This document shows, in pieces, positions 1 through 7,122 of a stretch of DNA of 10,140 nt. Made by a program: the position numbers and the translations under genes. The stretch spans positions 1-10,140 of the forward strand of contig DJER01000034.1 in the NCBI GenBank assembly GCA_002431905.1, in the 5' to 3' direction. Origin of the DNA: Christensenella sp. UBA5893 (GTDB lineage: Bacteria > Bacillota > Clostridia > Christensenellales > UBA1242). The notes under the pieces were generated by a model. It had not been told where the DNA came from. It saw nothing but the letters and a program-made list of their open reading frames with translations, and searched no databases. How positions within the stretch are numbered: the first letter of the stretch is position 1; every line of letters begins with the position of its first letter.

Positions 1-16
1 ATTTTAAAATTGACTA

Positions 17-45
17 TTGAAATGCATAACAAAATGTGCTAAAAT
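17..45 (+). promoter_or_regulatory. Promoter of the small coiled-coil membrane protein gene
   Basis: A -35 box TTGAAA (17-22) and a -10 box TAAAAT (40-45) are separated by 17 bases. The -10 is preceded by TGC, an extended -10. Transcription would begin near 52, leaving a leader of about 22 bases that contains the ribosome binding site GGGGGAG (61-67). A TTGACT at 10-15 is 24 bases from the -10 and is too far to be the -35. Confidence 0.7.
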
Positions 46-73
46 ATATGTGTAAATAAAGGGGGAGTAAATA

Positions 74-469
74 ATGAGAAATCCTATTGAAAATATTTGT
101 GGAATTATTGGTGTAATTAGTGGGTGCGTAGGAGCAATGAGCATTATCGCCGCATCATCAATGAGTGGGGAAGAACGCAAGTCAACCAATGCGCAAGTTC
201 AACTTTTGAAAGAACAAATTGAAGAGAAAGAAAAAGACAGAGAATATGTCCTTGAATTAAATTCAAGCAAAGACCAAGAAGCTTACAAAAATCTCACAAC
301 TGAAATTCAAGACCTTAATTTAAAAATCGATAAGAAAGATGCGGAATTAAAACAATTCATCAAAGATTGTGACAAAATTAGAAATGCTGGATTTATTTTT
401 ATGGCTTCTGGTGCTGCTGTTTGTGGATTAGGGCTTGCAGGTCAATATTTTTATGACGAGCATTGCTAA
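74..469 (+). CDS. Small membrane protein, two TM helices flanking a coiled coil; function unknown
   Basis: A 131-residue protein I do not recognise as a named family. Residues about 8-30 form a Gly/Ala/Ser-rich hydrophobic helix, residues about 38-98 are a highly charged heptad-like Lys/Glu segment predicted to be a coiled coil, and residues about 105-127 form a second hydrophobic, Gly-rich helix before a short acidic tail ending in Cys. With two helices both ends should lie on the same side of the membrane and the coiled coil on the other; which side is not decidable from charge alone. There is no cleavable signal peptide. The ATG has a strong GGGGGAG site 6 bases upstream. The gene has its own promoter and terminator, so it is monocistronic. 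It could be a membrane scaffold or a phage-type accessory protein; both are guesses. Confidence 0.8.
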   Translation: MRNPIENICGIIGVISGCVGAMSIIAASSMSGEERKSTNAQVQLLKEQIEEKEKDREYVLELNSSKDQEAYKNLTTEIQDLNLKIDKKDAELKQFIKDCDKIRNAGFIFMASGAAVCGLGLAGQYFYDEHC

Positions 470-482
470 ATAAATTTAAGCT

Positions 483-522
483 AACTTCATTCTTGCATTA
501 GTAAGAGTGAAGTTTATTTTTT
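483..522 (+). terminator. Intrinsic terminator of the coiled-coil membrane protein gene
   Basis: An 11-bp stem with one G-U pair (484-494 with 503-513), loop GCATTAGT, and a T-rich tail of TTTATTTTTT. It starts 14 bases after the stop codon. Confidence 0.85.
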
Positions 523-546
523 GCAAAAAATTGAAATTTGTGAGGG

Positions 547-576
547 TTGACAAAAATAAGAAACTTATGATAGATT
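547..576 (+). promoter_or_regulatory. Promoter of the M60 peptidase gene
   Basis: A perfect -35 TTGACA (547-552) lies 18 bases before a weak -10 TAGATT (571-576) that is rescued by an extended TGA (568-570). The start would be near 583, giving a leader of about 66 bases. That leader contains a terminator-like hairpin (600-626). Confidence 0.6.
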
Positions 577-599
577 ATTTGCATATTGATAAAAATAGA

Positions 600-626
600 A
601 AGACAATCGTTATTGATTGTTTTTTT
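600..626 (+). promoter_or_regulatory. Terminator-like hairpin in the leader of the M60 peptidase gene (possible attenuator)
   Basis: ACAATC (603-608) pairs with GATTGT (615-620) around the loop GTTATT, and the stem extends outward through a G-U and two A-T pairs. A run of seven T (620-626) follows directly. It has the form of an intrinsic terminator but sits between the promoter and the start codon, ending 22 bases before the ATG. It could be an attenuator, the end of a short leader RNA, or a hairpin that affects mRNA stability. I see no convincing antiterminator, riboswitch fold or leader peptide. Confidence 0.55.
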
Positions 627-648
627 ATGTAAATAGGTGTGGAGAACT

Positions 649-3600
649 ATGAAAAAAAGAATAGGCTTAAAAATGGGTGTGATAATTGTTTTACTTATAG
701 TTGCAATTGTTACACTATGCATATATATGAGTGTGAGAAATAAGAATTTTCCAGAAGATGATTCATATAAAAAAGTGGAAATAACAGACACATTTTCTGG
801 CAAGGTTTCACAAAGTTTTTCATCACAACAAAAAGAAAGGAGAAATGTTCAAACAACAATTTTAAACGAAGGCAAAAATTCAAGATATCCAACATACGGA
901 ACAAGTTTAAGTTCAATAACTGATGAAGAAAAAGATAATTTGCTTGCAGAAGCAAATTTAATAAGAGCATCAAGTTCAACTTTTGATAGTATGGATAGTG
1001 AAGGTAACTTGTATCTAAATGGCGAAAAAACCGGCAAAAAGTTGTATAAACATACTGCAAGTGTTGGAATGTATTATGGCAATGTTAGTGATGATGAACC
1101 GGCAGTTACAAAAACAGTTACAGTTCAAGCAAACGAAGTAAGAAATTATATAACAGGGTTATATGCTCCAGCTGGCGAAGTTATCAAAATTGAAATAAGT
1201 GAAGAAGATTTGGCAAAAATTGGTGGCGAACTTACAATTACTATTGGACAAACAAGCCATAGAAACAATGTTAATAATATTTGGAAAGCGAGAAATGATT
1301 TTTCTCGTATGCCAACTATAGCAAGTTTAATGACAGTAAAAACAACAACTGCATATGTTGGTTATGCTTTGGGTGGGCCAATATATATTTATCCAAAAAC
1401 ATTTGGCAACAGCTTTTCGGTTACAATTAGTGGTGCTGTAAATTATCCATATTATATTCATGGACTAACAACAAGACAAGAACTTGAAGAAATGAAAAAT
1501 TATTCTGCACCATATTTCGATTTTGAAGTGTGGGATTTGGGTGTAAGGCACTCCGGTCCAAAAAGTTATGCAGGCGATTTATATCTTGACTATGACAACT
1601 TGACAAAGGTTGGAGATTTGTGGGAAAAGATATGTAGAACAAGCAGACAAGTGCCTTGTTCGGGTAATGTTACAATAGGCGTTGGTTTTATTTACGATTG
1701 TTTTGTTGCGGCAGGCGAGGCTGTTACATTCCAAGGTGGGAATTCGTGGATAAATGCACCATGCTATTGGTTTAGTAATGCACTAAATTATCAGTCAATG
1801 ACATCAACAGGCTTTTGGGGAACAATACATGAGTTCAATCATTTGTATCAAAGTTATGGTATGTATGGAACAAAAACAAATGAAGTAACAAACAATGCAA
1901 CATCACTTATTAGTTACGCACTATATACAAACATAAGTTCAATGCGTAGCGAAAACGATTCCACACTTTCGGGTTGGAATAGGTATACTGACCCATCAAG
2001 AAGCTTAAGAGAAACAATATCAAACGAAACAAGTGGCAATGCTCAAATGGGGTTAAATTGTTATGCCGATATTCTGCATTCCTTTGGTGTGGATATCTAT
2101 ACATATGCCACAAGACTGCAAGCAAAGTTTGGCGTTGACGGCTGGTACGAAGCATTGTCAAAGGCAACAGGTTATAATATGACATATTATTTTGAACAAA
2201 TGTTGCATCAAACAATTTCTGACGATATGAAGGCGTTGTATGATGATTCTTCAAAAATAACTTTTGTTCCAGTTGCATCACTCTATCAAGTTGGAAGAAG
2301 TATTTATGTAAACAATAAAGAAGAATTTATTGAAACAGTAAAACCTTTCCAAATTGAAAAAGGTGAAGATTATATTTTAGATTTTAGCAAATATTTGTAT
2401 GTGCCAAAAGATTTTAAGTTCGAAATAACAAAAGTAACAAATCCTAATAGTGGAAAAATAGAAAAAGTTGAAGAAAATAAATATAAGTACACTCCGGGAG
2501 ATGACGAACACTCAGGCGAGTTTAAAGTTACGGTAAAACTTGTTAGCGACAGCATACAAACAAAAGATGTGACTCTTGTGATAAATTTAAGACAAAGAAT
2601 TTCAAATTTACTTAATGTCACAAGATATGCATATTCTTCAAGGGTATATAACACAGTTCAAGATGCACTATATAACGACTTTGCTGGATATAGTCAAATC
2701 ACAAAATCAAAAACAAATTCAACTTTCTTAAATGGCATTGCAAATAACCATATAGGAATTGTTGAAGGCAAAATATACATTCCAGAAGATGGCGAATATG
2801 TTTTTTGTTTGCGTAGTGGAAGAGGTAATAACACTTTATATTTGTCATTAAACAACAAAGATAATTTTGAACAAGTATTGTCATTAAACAGTGACCATGG
2901 TGGGTTTAGTCTTAATGGCGAACATACGGTAAAAAGAACGCTAAAAGCCGGCGATTATTTATATTTTAAAGAAATAACCCTTTCAAAACATTATGCAAAT
3001 GATGCATTCACCGAGCTTGGTTGGGCAAATTTGAGTAAAGAAAATCCAAAAGTAGTTACAATCCCGTCAGCATATTTGTATAACAATAATGTGCAAAAGG
3101 AAAGATATACTTTCACAAGTCCTGAAAAGTACAAAAGGATATATGATGAGAGTCTAACTCTTGGCAGTGCTGATATCTCAAAACAAACAATAGAAAATGT
3201 GAATTTTTCGTCTTGGGATAATACCACAAAAATAGAAAATATACTTGACGGAAATCCAAGCACATTTTACCATAACAATAGAAATAATTTTGTCAGCGAA
3301 AGAAATCCTTTTGTTTTGGAAGTAAACCTAAATCAAACAATAACTTGCAACAAAATTGTGATAACAAGCCGAATATCAGGGCAATATAACATTCCGTCAA
3401 CATTTATGCTTTATGGTGGGATTGATAAAGATAACTTGAAGCTTTTGGGAACATACTCCAATTTATCCCTAAATGGAAACAAAGTTGAGGCAATGTTTAA
3501 TGAAGAAACAATAAGTTATTATAAATTGTATGTAACCGACACAAAATCGCAAAATGGCGGGAATAAGTATGTAACTATTGCTCAAATTGATTTTTACTAT

Positions 3601-3948
3601 ATTCTCAAAGGCGAGCTTAATGCACCAACAAAACTCACTTATTACAAGTCAAACAAAACAAATGCACACAAACAAACAACATTTTCAACCTATGGATATG
3701 TTGTAAAAAGCACAGGACTAAGTGAATATAGATTCAAAGGCACAGGTTTTGCTTTGTTTGCTATGCAAGATAACGATTGCAGGGTAGAAATAAATATTGA
3801 TGGTGTCACAAAAACAATTGACCTACAATGTGACAACAAAAAAGAATGTATATTCTCAATTTATGGAATTGAAAACACTGACCATATTGTTTCAATAAAA
3901 GTGATTTCAGGTACTTTATGTGTGGACTCAATAATAACAAAAAGTTAG
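649..3948 (+). CDS. Membrane-anchored M60 (enhancin/mucinase-type) zinc metallopeptidase with adhesive modules
   Basis: A 1,099-residue surface protease expected to cut O-glycosylated proteins such as mucin. Residues 10-27 are a signal anchor with no clear cleavage site. The M60 region spans about 125-525: the family's N-terminal beta domain carries YAPAGE (172-177), and the zinc site is H394-E395-x-x-H398 with the downstream ligand E412, matching HExxHx(8-28)E. Then follow an Ig/cadherin-like linker (about 540-650), a PA14-like beta domain (650-810), an F5/8C/CBM32-like domain (845-985) and a final beta-sandwich (990-1099) of the kind often next to F5/8C domains. Domain limits are estimated by eye. 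Start chosen at ATG 649, with AGGTG/GGAG upstream; an in-frame GTG at 637 overlaps that site. It converges on an esterase gene, which suggests a joint role on host glycans. Peptidase class is secure, substrate is inferred. Confidence 0.93.
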   Translation: MKKRIGLKMGVIIVLLIVAIVTLCIYMSVRNKNFPEDDSYKKVEITDTFSGKVSQSFSSQQKERRNVQTTILNEGKNSRYPTYGTSLSSITDEEKDNLLAEANLIRASSSTFDSMDSEGNLYLNGEKTGKKLYKHTASVGMYYGNVSDDEPAVTKTVTVQANEVRNYITGLYAPAGEVIKIEISEEDLAKIGGELTITIGQTSHRNNVNNIWKARNDFSRMPTIASLMTVKTTTAYVGYALGGPIYIYPKTFGNSFSVTISGAVNYPYYIHGLTTRQELEEMKNYSAPYFDFEVWDLGVRHSGPKSYAGDLYLDYDNLTKVGDLWEKICRTSRQVPCSGNVTIGVGFIYDCFVAAGEAVTFQGGNSWINAPCYWFSNALNYQSMTSTGFWGTIHEFNHLYQSYGMYGTKTNEVTNNATSLISYALYTNISSMRSENDSTLSGWNRYTDPSRSLRETISNETSGNAQMGLNCYADILHSFGVDIYTYATRLQAKFGVDGWYEALSKATGYNMTYYFEQMLHQTISDDMKALYDDSSKITFVPVASLYQVGRSIYVNNKEEFIETVKPFQIEKGEDYILDFSKYLYVPKDFKFEITKVTNPNSGKIEKVEENKYKYTPGDDEHSGEFKVTVKLVSDSIQTKDVTLVINLRQRISNLLNVTRYAYSSRVYNTVQDALYNDFAGYSQITKSKTNSTFLNGIANNHIGIVEGKIYIPEDGEYVFCLRSGRGNNTLYLSLNNKDNFEQVLSLNSDHGGFSLNGEHTVKRTLKAGDYLYFKEITLSKHYANDAFTELGWANLSKENPKVVTIPSAYLYNNNVQKERYTFTSPEKYKRIYDESLTLGSADISKQTIENVNFSSWDNTTKIENILDGNPSTFYHNNRNNFVSERNPFVLEVNLNQTITCNKIVITSRISGQYNIPSTFMLYGGIDKDNLKLLGTYSNLSLNGNKVEAMFNEETISYYKLYVTDTKSQNGGNKYVTIAQIDFYYILKGELNAPTKLTYYKSNKTNAHKQTTFSTYGYVVKSTGLSEYRFKGTGFALFAMQDNDCRVEINIDGVTKTIDLQCDNKKECIFSIYGIENTDHIVSIKVISGTLCVDSIITKS

Positions 3949-3970
3949 AGATTATTCTCTAACTTTTTTA
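3941..3970. terminator. Bidirectional terminator shared by the M60 peptidase and esterase genes
   Basis: A 10-bp perfect stem (3941-3950 with 3957-3966), loop ATTATT. The plus side continues into T (3964-3969) and the minus side reads five T across 3943-3939, so it works in both directions. The peptidase stop TAG (3946-3948) lies inside the stem and the esterase stop TAA (3970-3968) lies in the T-tract. Confidence 0.88.
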
Positions 3971-4815
3971 TATAAGTCCAACAAGTTTTCCTCCAAAAAG
4001 TTGTCCCAAAAGATATTCACTTTTTGCATTATAATGCATAGGGTTGCCAAGAATCAAGCCTTTTACATTTGGCTCAACAATTCCCATAATATCGGTATCA
4101 ATATAATAGTTGTTTGGAAGAAGTGCAAACTTTTTCTTTGCTTCGTTTATTTCGCCGTCAAACTGAATTGTTGTGTCAATAAATGCAAAATTATTCATAT
4201 ATTTGCCAAATGTTGTGGTTAAGTTTGTTTTTAAATTTACCAAACAATCGTAATAATATTGCTCATAGCCACCATAATCAGATTCGCCTTGCATCCAACA
4301 AATTGCTTTTATTTTTGGATTGTAGTTCAAAGATTTTATATAGTCCAAACTTTTTTGAATTGTTTTTTCAAATAATTGATAAATGTAGCAATCTTTTTGC
4401 CAGTGATCATAAATTGACGAACCACCAATCGCACATTTTATCAAAAAGATTTTTTTGTTTGGCAAATATTCGTTTAATGTTTTGCATATGCAACTTCCAA
4501 ACCAAAATATTGGTCACTTTGAGTTCCAAGCCCCAAAGTGTATTTTGTAAAAGGTATAAATGCAGATTCGGGCGAGTGGATTTGAACACACATTTCTATG
4601 TTGTCATAACCTTTTACTAGTTCATCATAAACATCTTCGCCACACACTTCTTTTAGGTCACTTCGCTCCGAAACGCCAACCATATTAGACTGTCCAGACA
4701 GAAGAATTACATCAACATCTTGTGACTTATCCTTACAACCTGTGCACACAAAAAATGGAATAATGAAAATGCTTAATAAAATTATAGCAAAAATAAAATT
4801 AAATTTTGTTTTCAT
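3968..4815 (-). pseudogene. Frameshifted SASA/SGNH-type carbohydrate O-acetylesterase lipoprotein
   Basis: Two adjacent minus-strand frames, 4815-4474 (113 residues) and 4465-3968, are the two halves of one protein of about 282 residues, a usual length for this family. Adding one T in the CAT-TAA junction (about 4476-4477) joins them as AKHLNEYLPNKK. Residues 5-23 are a signal sequence followed by CTGC (lipid Cys 27, with an unusual Cys at -3). The SASA (sialate O-acetylesterase/acetylxylan esterase) blocks are present: GQSNM with nucleophile Ser43, a GGSSI block, WMQGESD (about 174-180) and catalytic His about 261. The usual DxxH Asp is Asn here (NPMH), another possible sign of decay. The second half has no ribosome binding site and would need a TTG start. 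It would remove O-acetyl groups from sialic acid or other glycans. A sequencing or assembly error would make it an intact gene. Confidence 0.85.
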
Positions 4816-4821
4816 AATTCA

Positions 4822-4849
4822 ATTATAATAAATGTTAGGAATAAGTCAA
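4822..4849 (-). promoter_or_regulatory. Promoter of the esterase gene, placed for leaderless transcription
   Basis: Minus strand: -35 TTGACT (4849-4844), 16-base spacer, perfect -10 TATAAT (4827-4822). The start ATG begins at 4815, only seven bases after the -10, where transcription itself should begin. No Shine-Dalgarno sequence precedes the ATG, and an in-frame TGA (4821-4819) rules out an earlier start beyond one ATT codon. Confidence 0.7.
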
Positions 4850-4926
4850 ATGCTTTTTATTTTCAAAAAATAGAATAATTTTCAATAAAAACCTAAAAAT
4901 TGTATACAAATATATTCAAAAAATAT

Positions 4927-4956
4927 TTTACAACTCCAAAAAATATTTGATAAAAT
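4927..4956 (+). promoter_or_regulatory. Promoter of the SEAL-like lipoprotein gene
   Basis: -35 TTTACA (4927-4932), 18-base spacer, -10 TAAAAT (4951-4956) with an extended TGA before it. It is divergent from the esterase promoter about 78 bases away. A strong AGGAGG site (4969-4974) lies 6 bases before the ATG. Confidence 0.65.
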
Positions 4957-4980
4957 ATTATTGTAATTAGGAGGAATAAA

Positions 4981-6180
4981 ATGAATAAAAAAATTGTTAG
5001 TTTTGTACTTTCTGCTTGCCTTGCTTTGCCTGCAACAATGTTACTTACAGGTTGTGATGGACATGATGATAACACAGTTATGAATGTTTCACTCAACCCA
5101 TCTGTTGAATTTATCTTGGATAGCAATGATAAAGTTGTTAGTGTAAACGCAAAAAATGAAGAAGGCAATCTTATTTTGTCTGCACAAGCAAATGGTGAAC
5201 AATTTGTTGGCAAAGACGCAAGCAGTGCTGTAAAACTTTTTGCATCATATTCAAAAGAAATGGGATTTTTGTTTGAAGGCAATGTAAAAAATGGCGAAAA
5301 TGAAATCAAAATCCAATTTTCAGGAAACAAAGGCGATGCGGATAAATTGTTTAACAGCATAAAAGAAGACCTTTCAAGTTATCTTGAAGAACTTGATGTA
5401 AGTGGAACACTTACAAAGCTTGACACTTTGACAAAAGAAAAAATACAAGAATTGTTGCTTGAATGTGAACCATATCTAAATATGGGACAAATCAAAAAAT
5501 GGTCAAATGATGAAATGATTGAAAAAATCAAAGATTCAAGAGATGAAACAAAAGAATTTTTGTCACAAGAACTCAAAAATGCTTATTATGAAGCAAAAGA
5601 ATTTGCCGTAAAACAAGCAAAGTTTGAAAAGGTAAGAGAACAATTAAATTTAGTTCAACAAGCAACATTGGATGCCGTAACAAAAATTTATACAAGTGCT
5701 TGCACAACTCTTGACAAAACAAGAGAAGATATGTTTGTAAAAGACGAAAGTGTATACCAAGTCGCTTTGAATGCATTTAGAGAAAAGAAAGCCGAATTTT
5801 TGAATTACAAGAACTATGTTCAAGAAAAAGATTTTGGAGATAATGAAGAGGCCAGACAACAAGCAATGCAAACTCTTGCAAAAATAGAAACAGCGTTAAA
5901 TAATGCAGAAACTGCTTTGGAAAATGCAAAGACAACTGCATTAAACGGCATTGAAAATGCAAAAGCAAGTGTTACAAATGCATACAATACTGTTGTTGAT
6001 AATATTTCAAAAATGGGAAAAGATGTTAATGACTTGTTGGATAAGGCAGGGAATGATATAAACGATAGCATTGATAATTTTGAAACATCATTCAAAGGAA
6101 ATTATTCAAAATATCAAGAAAAAGCAAAACAAGAATGGGAAAGAATGAAAAATAGCCTTATTGCAGGATATCAAGAATAA
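4981..6180 (+). CDS. Lipoprotein with RsgI/SEAL-like extracellular domain and a long helical tail
   Basis: A 399-residue protein. Residues 1-24 are a lipoprotein signal with lipobox LTGC (lipid Cys 25). Residues about 33-130 resemble the juxtamembrane extracellular domain of RsgI-type anti-sigma factors: VSLNPSVEF (36-44), then a V-x-x-V-x-A-x-N-E-E-G-N-x-I-L stretch (53-67). In RsgI this SEA-like (SEAL) domain cleaves itself within the conserved loop, reported at the Asn-Pro bond, and the parts stay bound until pulled apart; the 14-residue gap from membrane anchor to N39-P40 is like that of RsgI. Residues about 130-399 are charged and almost wholly helical, with Asn/Ala/Glu-rich heptads (about 295-375), likely a coiled coil reaching toward the wall. 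The cytoplasmic anti-sigma domain, TM helix and a sigI gene are absent, so it is not an RsgI. Role unknown; a force-sensitive or releasable surface tether is inference. Confidence 0.85.
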   Translation: MNKKIVSFVLSACLALPATMLLTGCDGHDDNTVMNVSLNPSVEFILDSNDKVVSVNAKNEEGNLILSAQANGEQFVGKDASSAVKLFASYSKEMGFLFEGNVKNGENEIKIQFSGNKGDADKLFNSIKEDLSSYLEELDVSGTLTKLDTLTKEKIQELLLECEPYLNMGQIKKWSNDEMIEKIKDSRDETKEFLSQELKNAYYEAKEFAVKQAKFEKVREQLNLVQQATLDAVTKIYTSACTTLDKTREDMFVKDESVYQVALNAFREKKAEFLNYKNYVQEKDFGDNEEARQQAMQTLAKIETALNNAETALENAKTTALNGIENAKASVTNAYNTVVDNISKMGKDVNDLLDKAGNDINDSIDNFETSFKGNYSKYQEKAKQEWERMKNSLIAGYQE

Positions 6181-6191
6181 TAAAAGACAAC

Positions 6192-6219
6192 AAAAAACGA
6201 GCAAATTGCTCGTTTTTTT
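6192..6219. terminator. Bidirectional terminator shared by the SEAL-like lipoprotein and the unknown minus-strand gene
   Basis: CGAGC (6198-6202) pairs with GCTCG (6208-6212) around AAATT. Six A precede the stem and seven T follow it (6213-6219), so each strand has stem plus T-run. The stop codon of the minus-strand gene (TAA, 6220-6218) lies in this T-run. Confidence 0.9.
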
Positions 6220-7018
6220 ACATTTCATATTCGTCATCTTTATGTTTTTGTGTTGCAATAAAACCATTTTTTGTGGCAGAAAGTGAATAACCATTGTAAT
6301 TGTAATCAGCAATTTCACTGCTGTCATAAGTGTTTCCATCTGCATCAAGATAATATACATTTCCGTTTTCGTCTTTATATTCTTCAACAGTGTTGGCATA
6401 AACCTTGTTAGGGTCGCTTTGTGGTATCAATTCGTCATAGTCAAAGTCTAATTCGCCATTAACATACTTTTGAACAAAGTCAAATCCATTTTTGATTTTT
6501 AGGTCTTGGGTAAGATATTTTACAATGTTTCTTCTGTATTCTGGCTTGCAAAGTGTACCCATGCCAGTGCCTTTTTCATCATAGTCCATGTTCAATAGTT
6601 GCCTGTCAAAATCAGTGTTCTCTTTTACATACAAAAGTGCTTTTTGCTTTGCATTGCGAATATCTTGCGAAAACCTTGCGTTTTTTGCATATTCAATAAA
6701 TTTGTCAAAATATATCATATACATACACATTGTGTAAGTGTCAAACATTGGGAAAATATTTTTATTTTCGGTCATTGCATTAAACATTTCATAATATTTT
6801 TTTCCATTATAATAATCGTCATTGCCATCATACAAATGGTGAGTTATCTCTGCCTTTAAATCAGTAAAAGGTTCAAAACCATTTGAATTTGCAATTATTC
6901 CAGCAATTTGCTTGTTTTGCTTTAAAACTCTAAGCCTTGCATAAAGCCTAACTTTTTCTTCAAAACTCATACTACTTAATTTTTTAAGAATAAAAGGCGT
7001 TAATTGTTTTTCTTCCAT
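6218..7018 (-). CDS. Hypothetical protein, helical N-terminus and Asp/Asn/Tyr-rich C-terminus
   Basis: I do not recognise this 266-residue protein. It has no signal peptide or transmembrane helix, so it should be cytoplasmic. Residues 1-190 look mainly alpha-helical with many charged and aromatic residues (for example HHLYDGNDDYYNGKKYYEMF). Residues about 216-232 hold two similar hairpin-like units, DENGNVYYL and DADGNTYD, which look like small beta turns or possible metal-binding loops; the end is strongly acidic. The start is ATG 7018, with GGAG (7031-7028) nine bases upstream. The frame stays open to a TTG at 7066, but that TTG is the first three bases of the -35 box, so it cannot be the start. 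It is convergent with the SEAL-like lipoprotein and divergent from the glycosyltransferase; no functional link is visible. Confidence 0.82.
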   Translation of the reverse strand: MEEKQLTPFILKKLSSMSFEEKVRLYARLRVLKQNKQIAGIIANSNGFEPFTDLKAEITHHLYDGNDDYYNGKKYYEMFNAMTENKNIFPMFDTYTMCMYMIYFDKFIEYAKNARFSQDIRNAKQKALLYVKENTDFDRQLLNMDYDEKGTGMGTLCKPEYRRNIVKYLTQDLKIKNGFDFVQKYVNGELDFDYDELIPQSDPNKVYANTVEEYKDENGNVYYLDADGNTYDSSEIADYNYNGYSLSATKNGFIATQKHKDDEYEM

Positions 7019-7037
7019 ACTTTGTAACTCCACAAGT

Positions 7038-7066
7038 ATTTTAACATATTTCGTAGATATTTTCAA
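7038..7066 (-). promoter_or_regulatory. Promoter of the unknown minus-strand gene
   Basis: Minus strand: -35 TTGAAA (7066-7061), 17-base spacer, -10 TAAAAT (7043-7038) with an extended TGT. Both boxes and the spacing are the same as the first promoter in the window (17-45). The transcript would start near 7031, so the ribosome binding site is at its very 5' end. Confidence 0.7.
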
Positions 7067-7070
7067 TAGT

Positions 7071-7091
7071 CTAAATCTTAATAAGATTAAG
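7071..7091. promoter_or_regulatory. Inverted repeat between divergent promoters, candidate operator
   Basis: AATCTT-AAT-AAGATT (7074-7088) is a perfect 6+6 inverted repeat with a 3-base centre. It extends to 9-base arms (7071-7079 and 7083-7091) with one mismatched pair. It lies 4 bases from the minus -35 and 3 bases from the plus -35, a good place for a regulator to act on both genes. It lacks a T-run and is not a terminator. AT-rich palindromes can arise by chance. Confidence 0.4.
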
Positions 7092-7094
7092 CTG

Positions 7095-7122
7095 TTGACA
7101 AAAATCTTTTATGTAGTATAAT
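7095..7122 (+). promoter_or_regulatory. Promoter of the GT2 glycosyltransferase gene
   Basis: Perfect -35 TTGACA (7095-7100), 16-base spacer, perfect -10 TATAAT (7117-7122). This is the best sigma-A type promoter in the window. The leader is about 39 bases and carries AGGGG (7155-7159). Confidence 0.85.

Noticed and set aside
637..648. GTG start four codons upstream for the M60 peptidase
   Set aside because: The GTG overlaps the ribosome binding region (AGGTG/GGAG) that serves the ATG at 649, and MKKR at 649 is a normal signal-anchor start.
4465..4490. Programmed -1 frameshift joining the two esterase halves
   Set aside because: The sequence before the stop (GCA AAA CAT TAA) is not an X-XXY-YYZ slippery site and I see no strong downstream structure; mutation or sequence error is simpler.
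4183..4620. 145-codon plus-strand frame opposite the esterase
   Set aside because: It lies antisense to the SASA blocks, has no ribosome binding site and encodes no recognisable motif; it is a shadow of the real gene.
4893..5360. 155-codon minus-strand frame opposite the lipoprotein start
   Set aside because: It is antisense to a gene with a strong ribosome binding site, lipobox and recognisable domain; no features of its own.
7019..7066. TTG start giving a 282-residue form of the unknown minus-strand protein
   Set aside because: The TTG is part of the -35 box and the extra codons cover the -10; a transcript from this promoter cannot include them.
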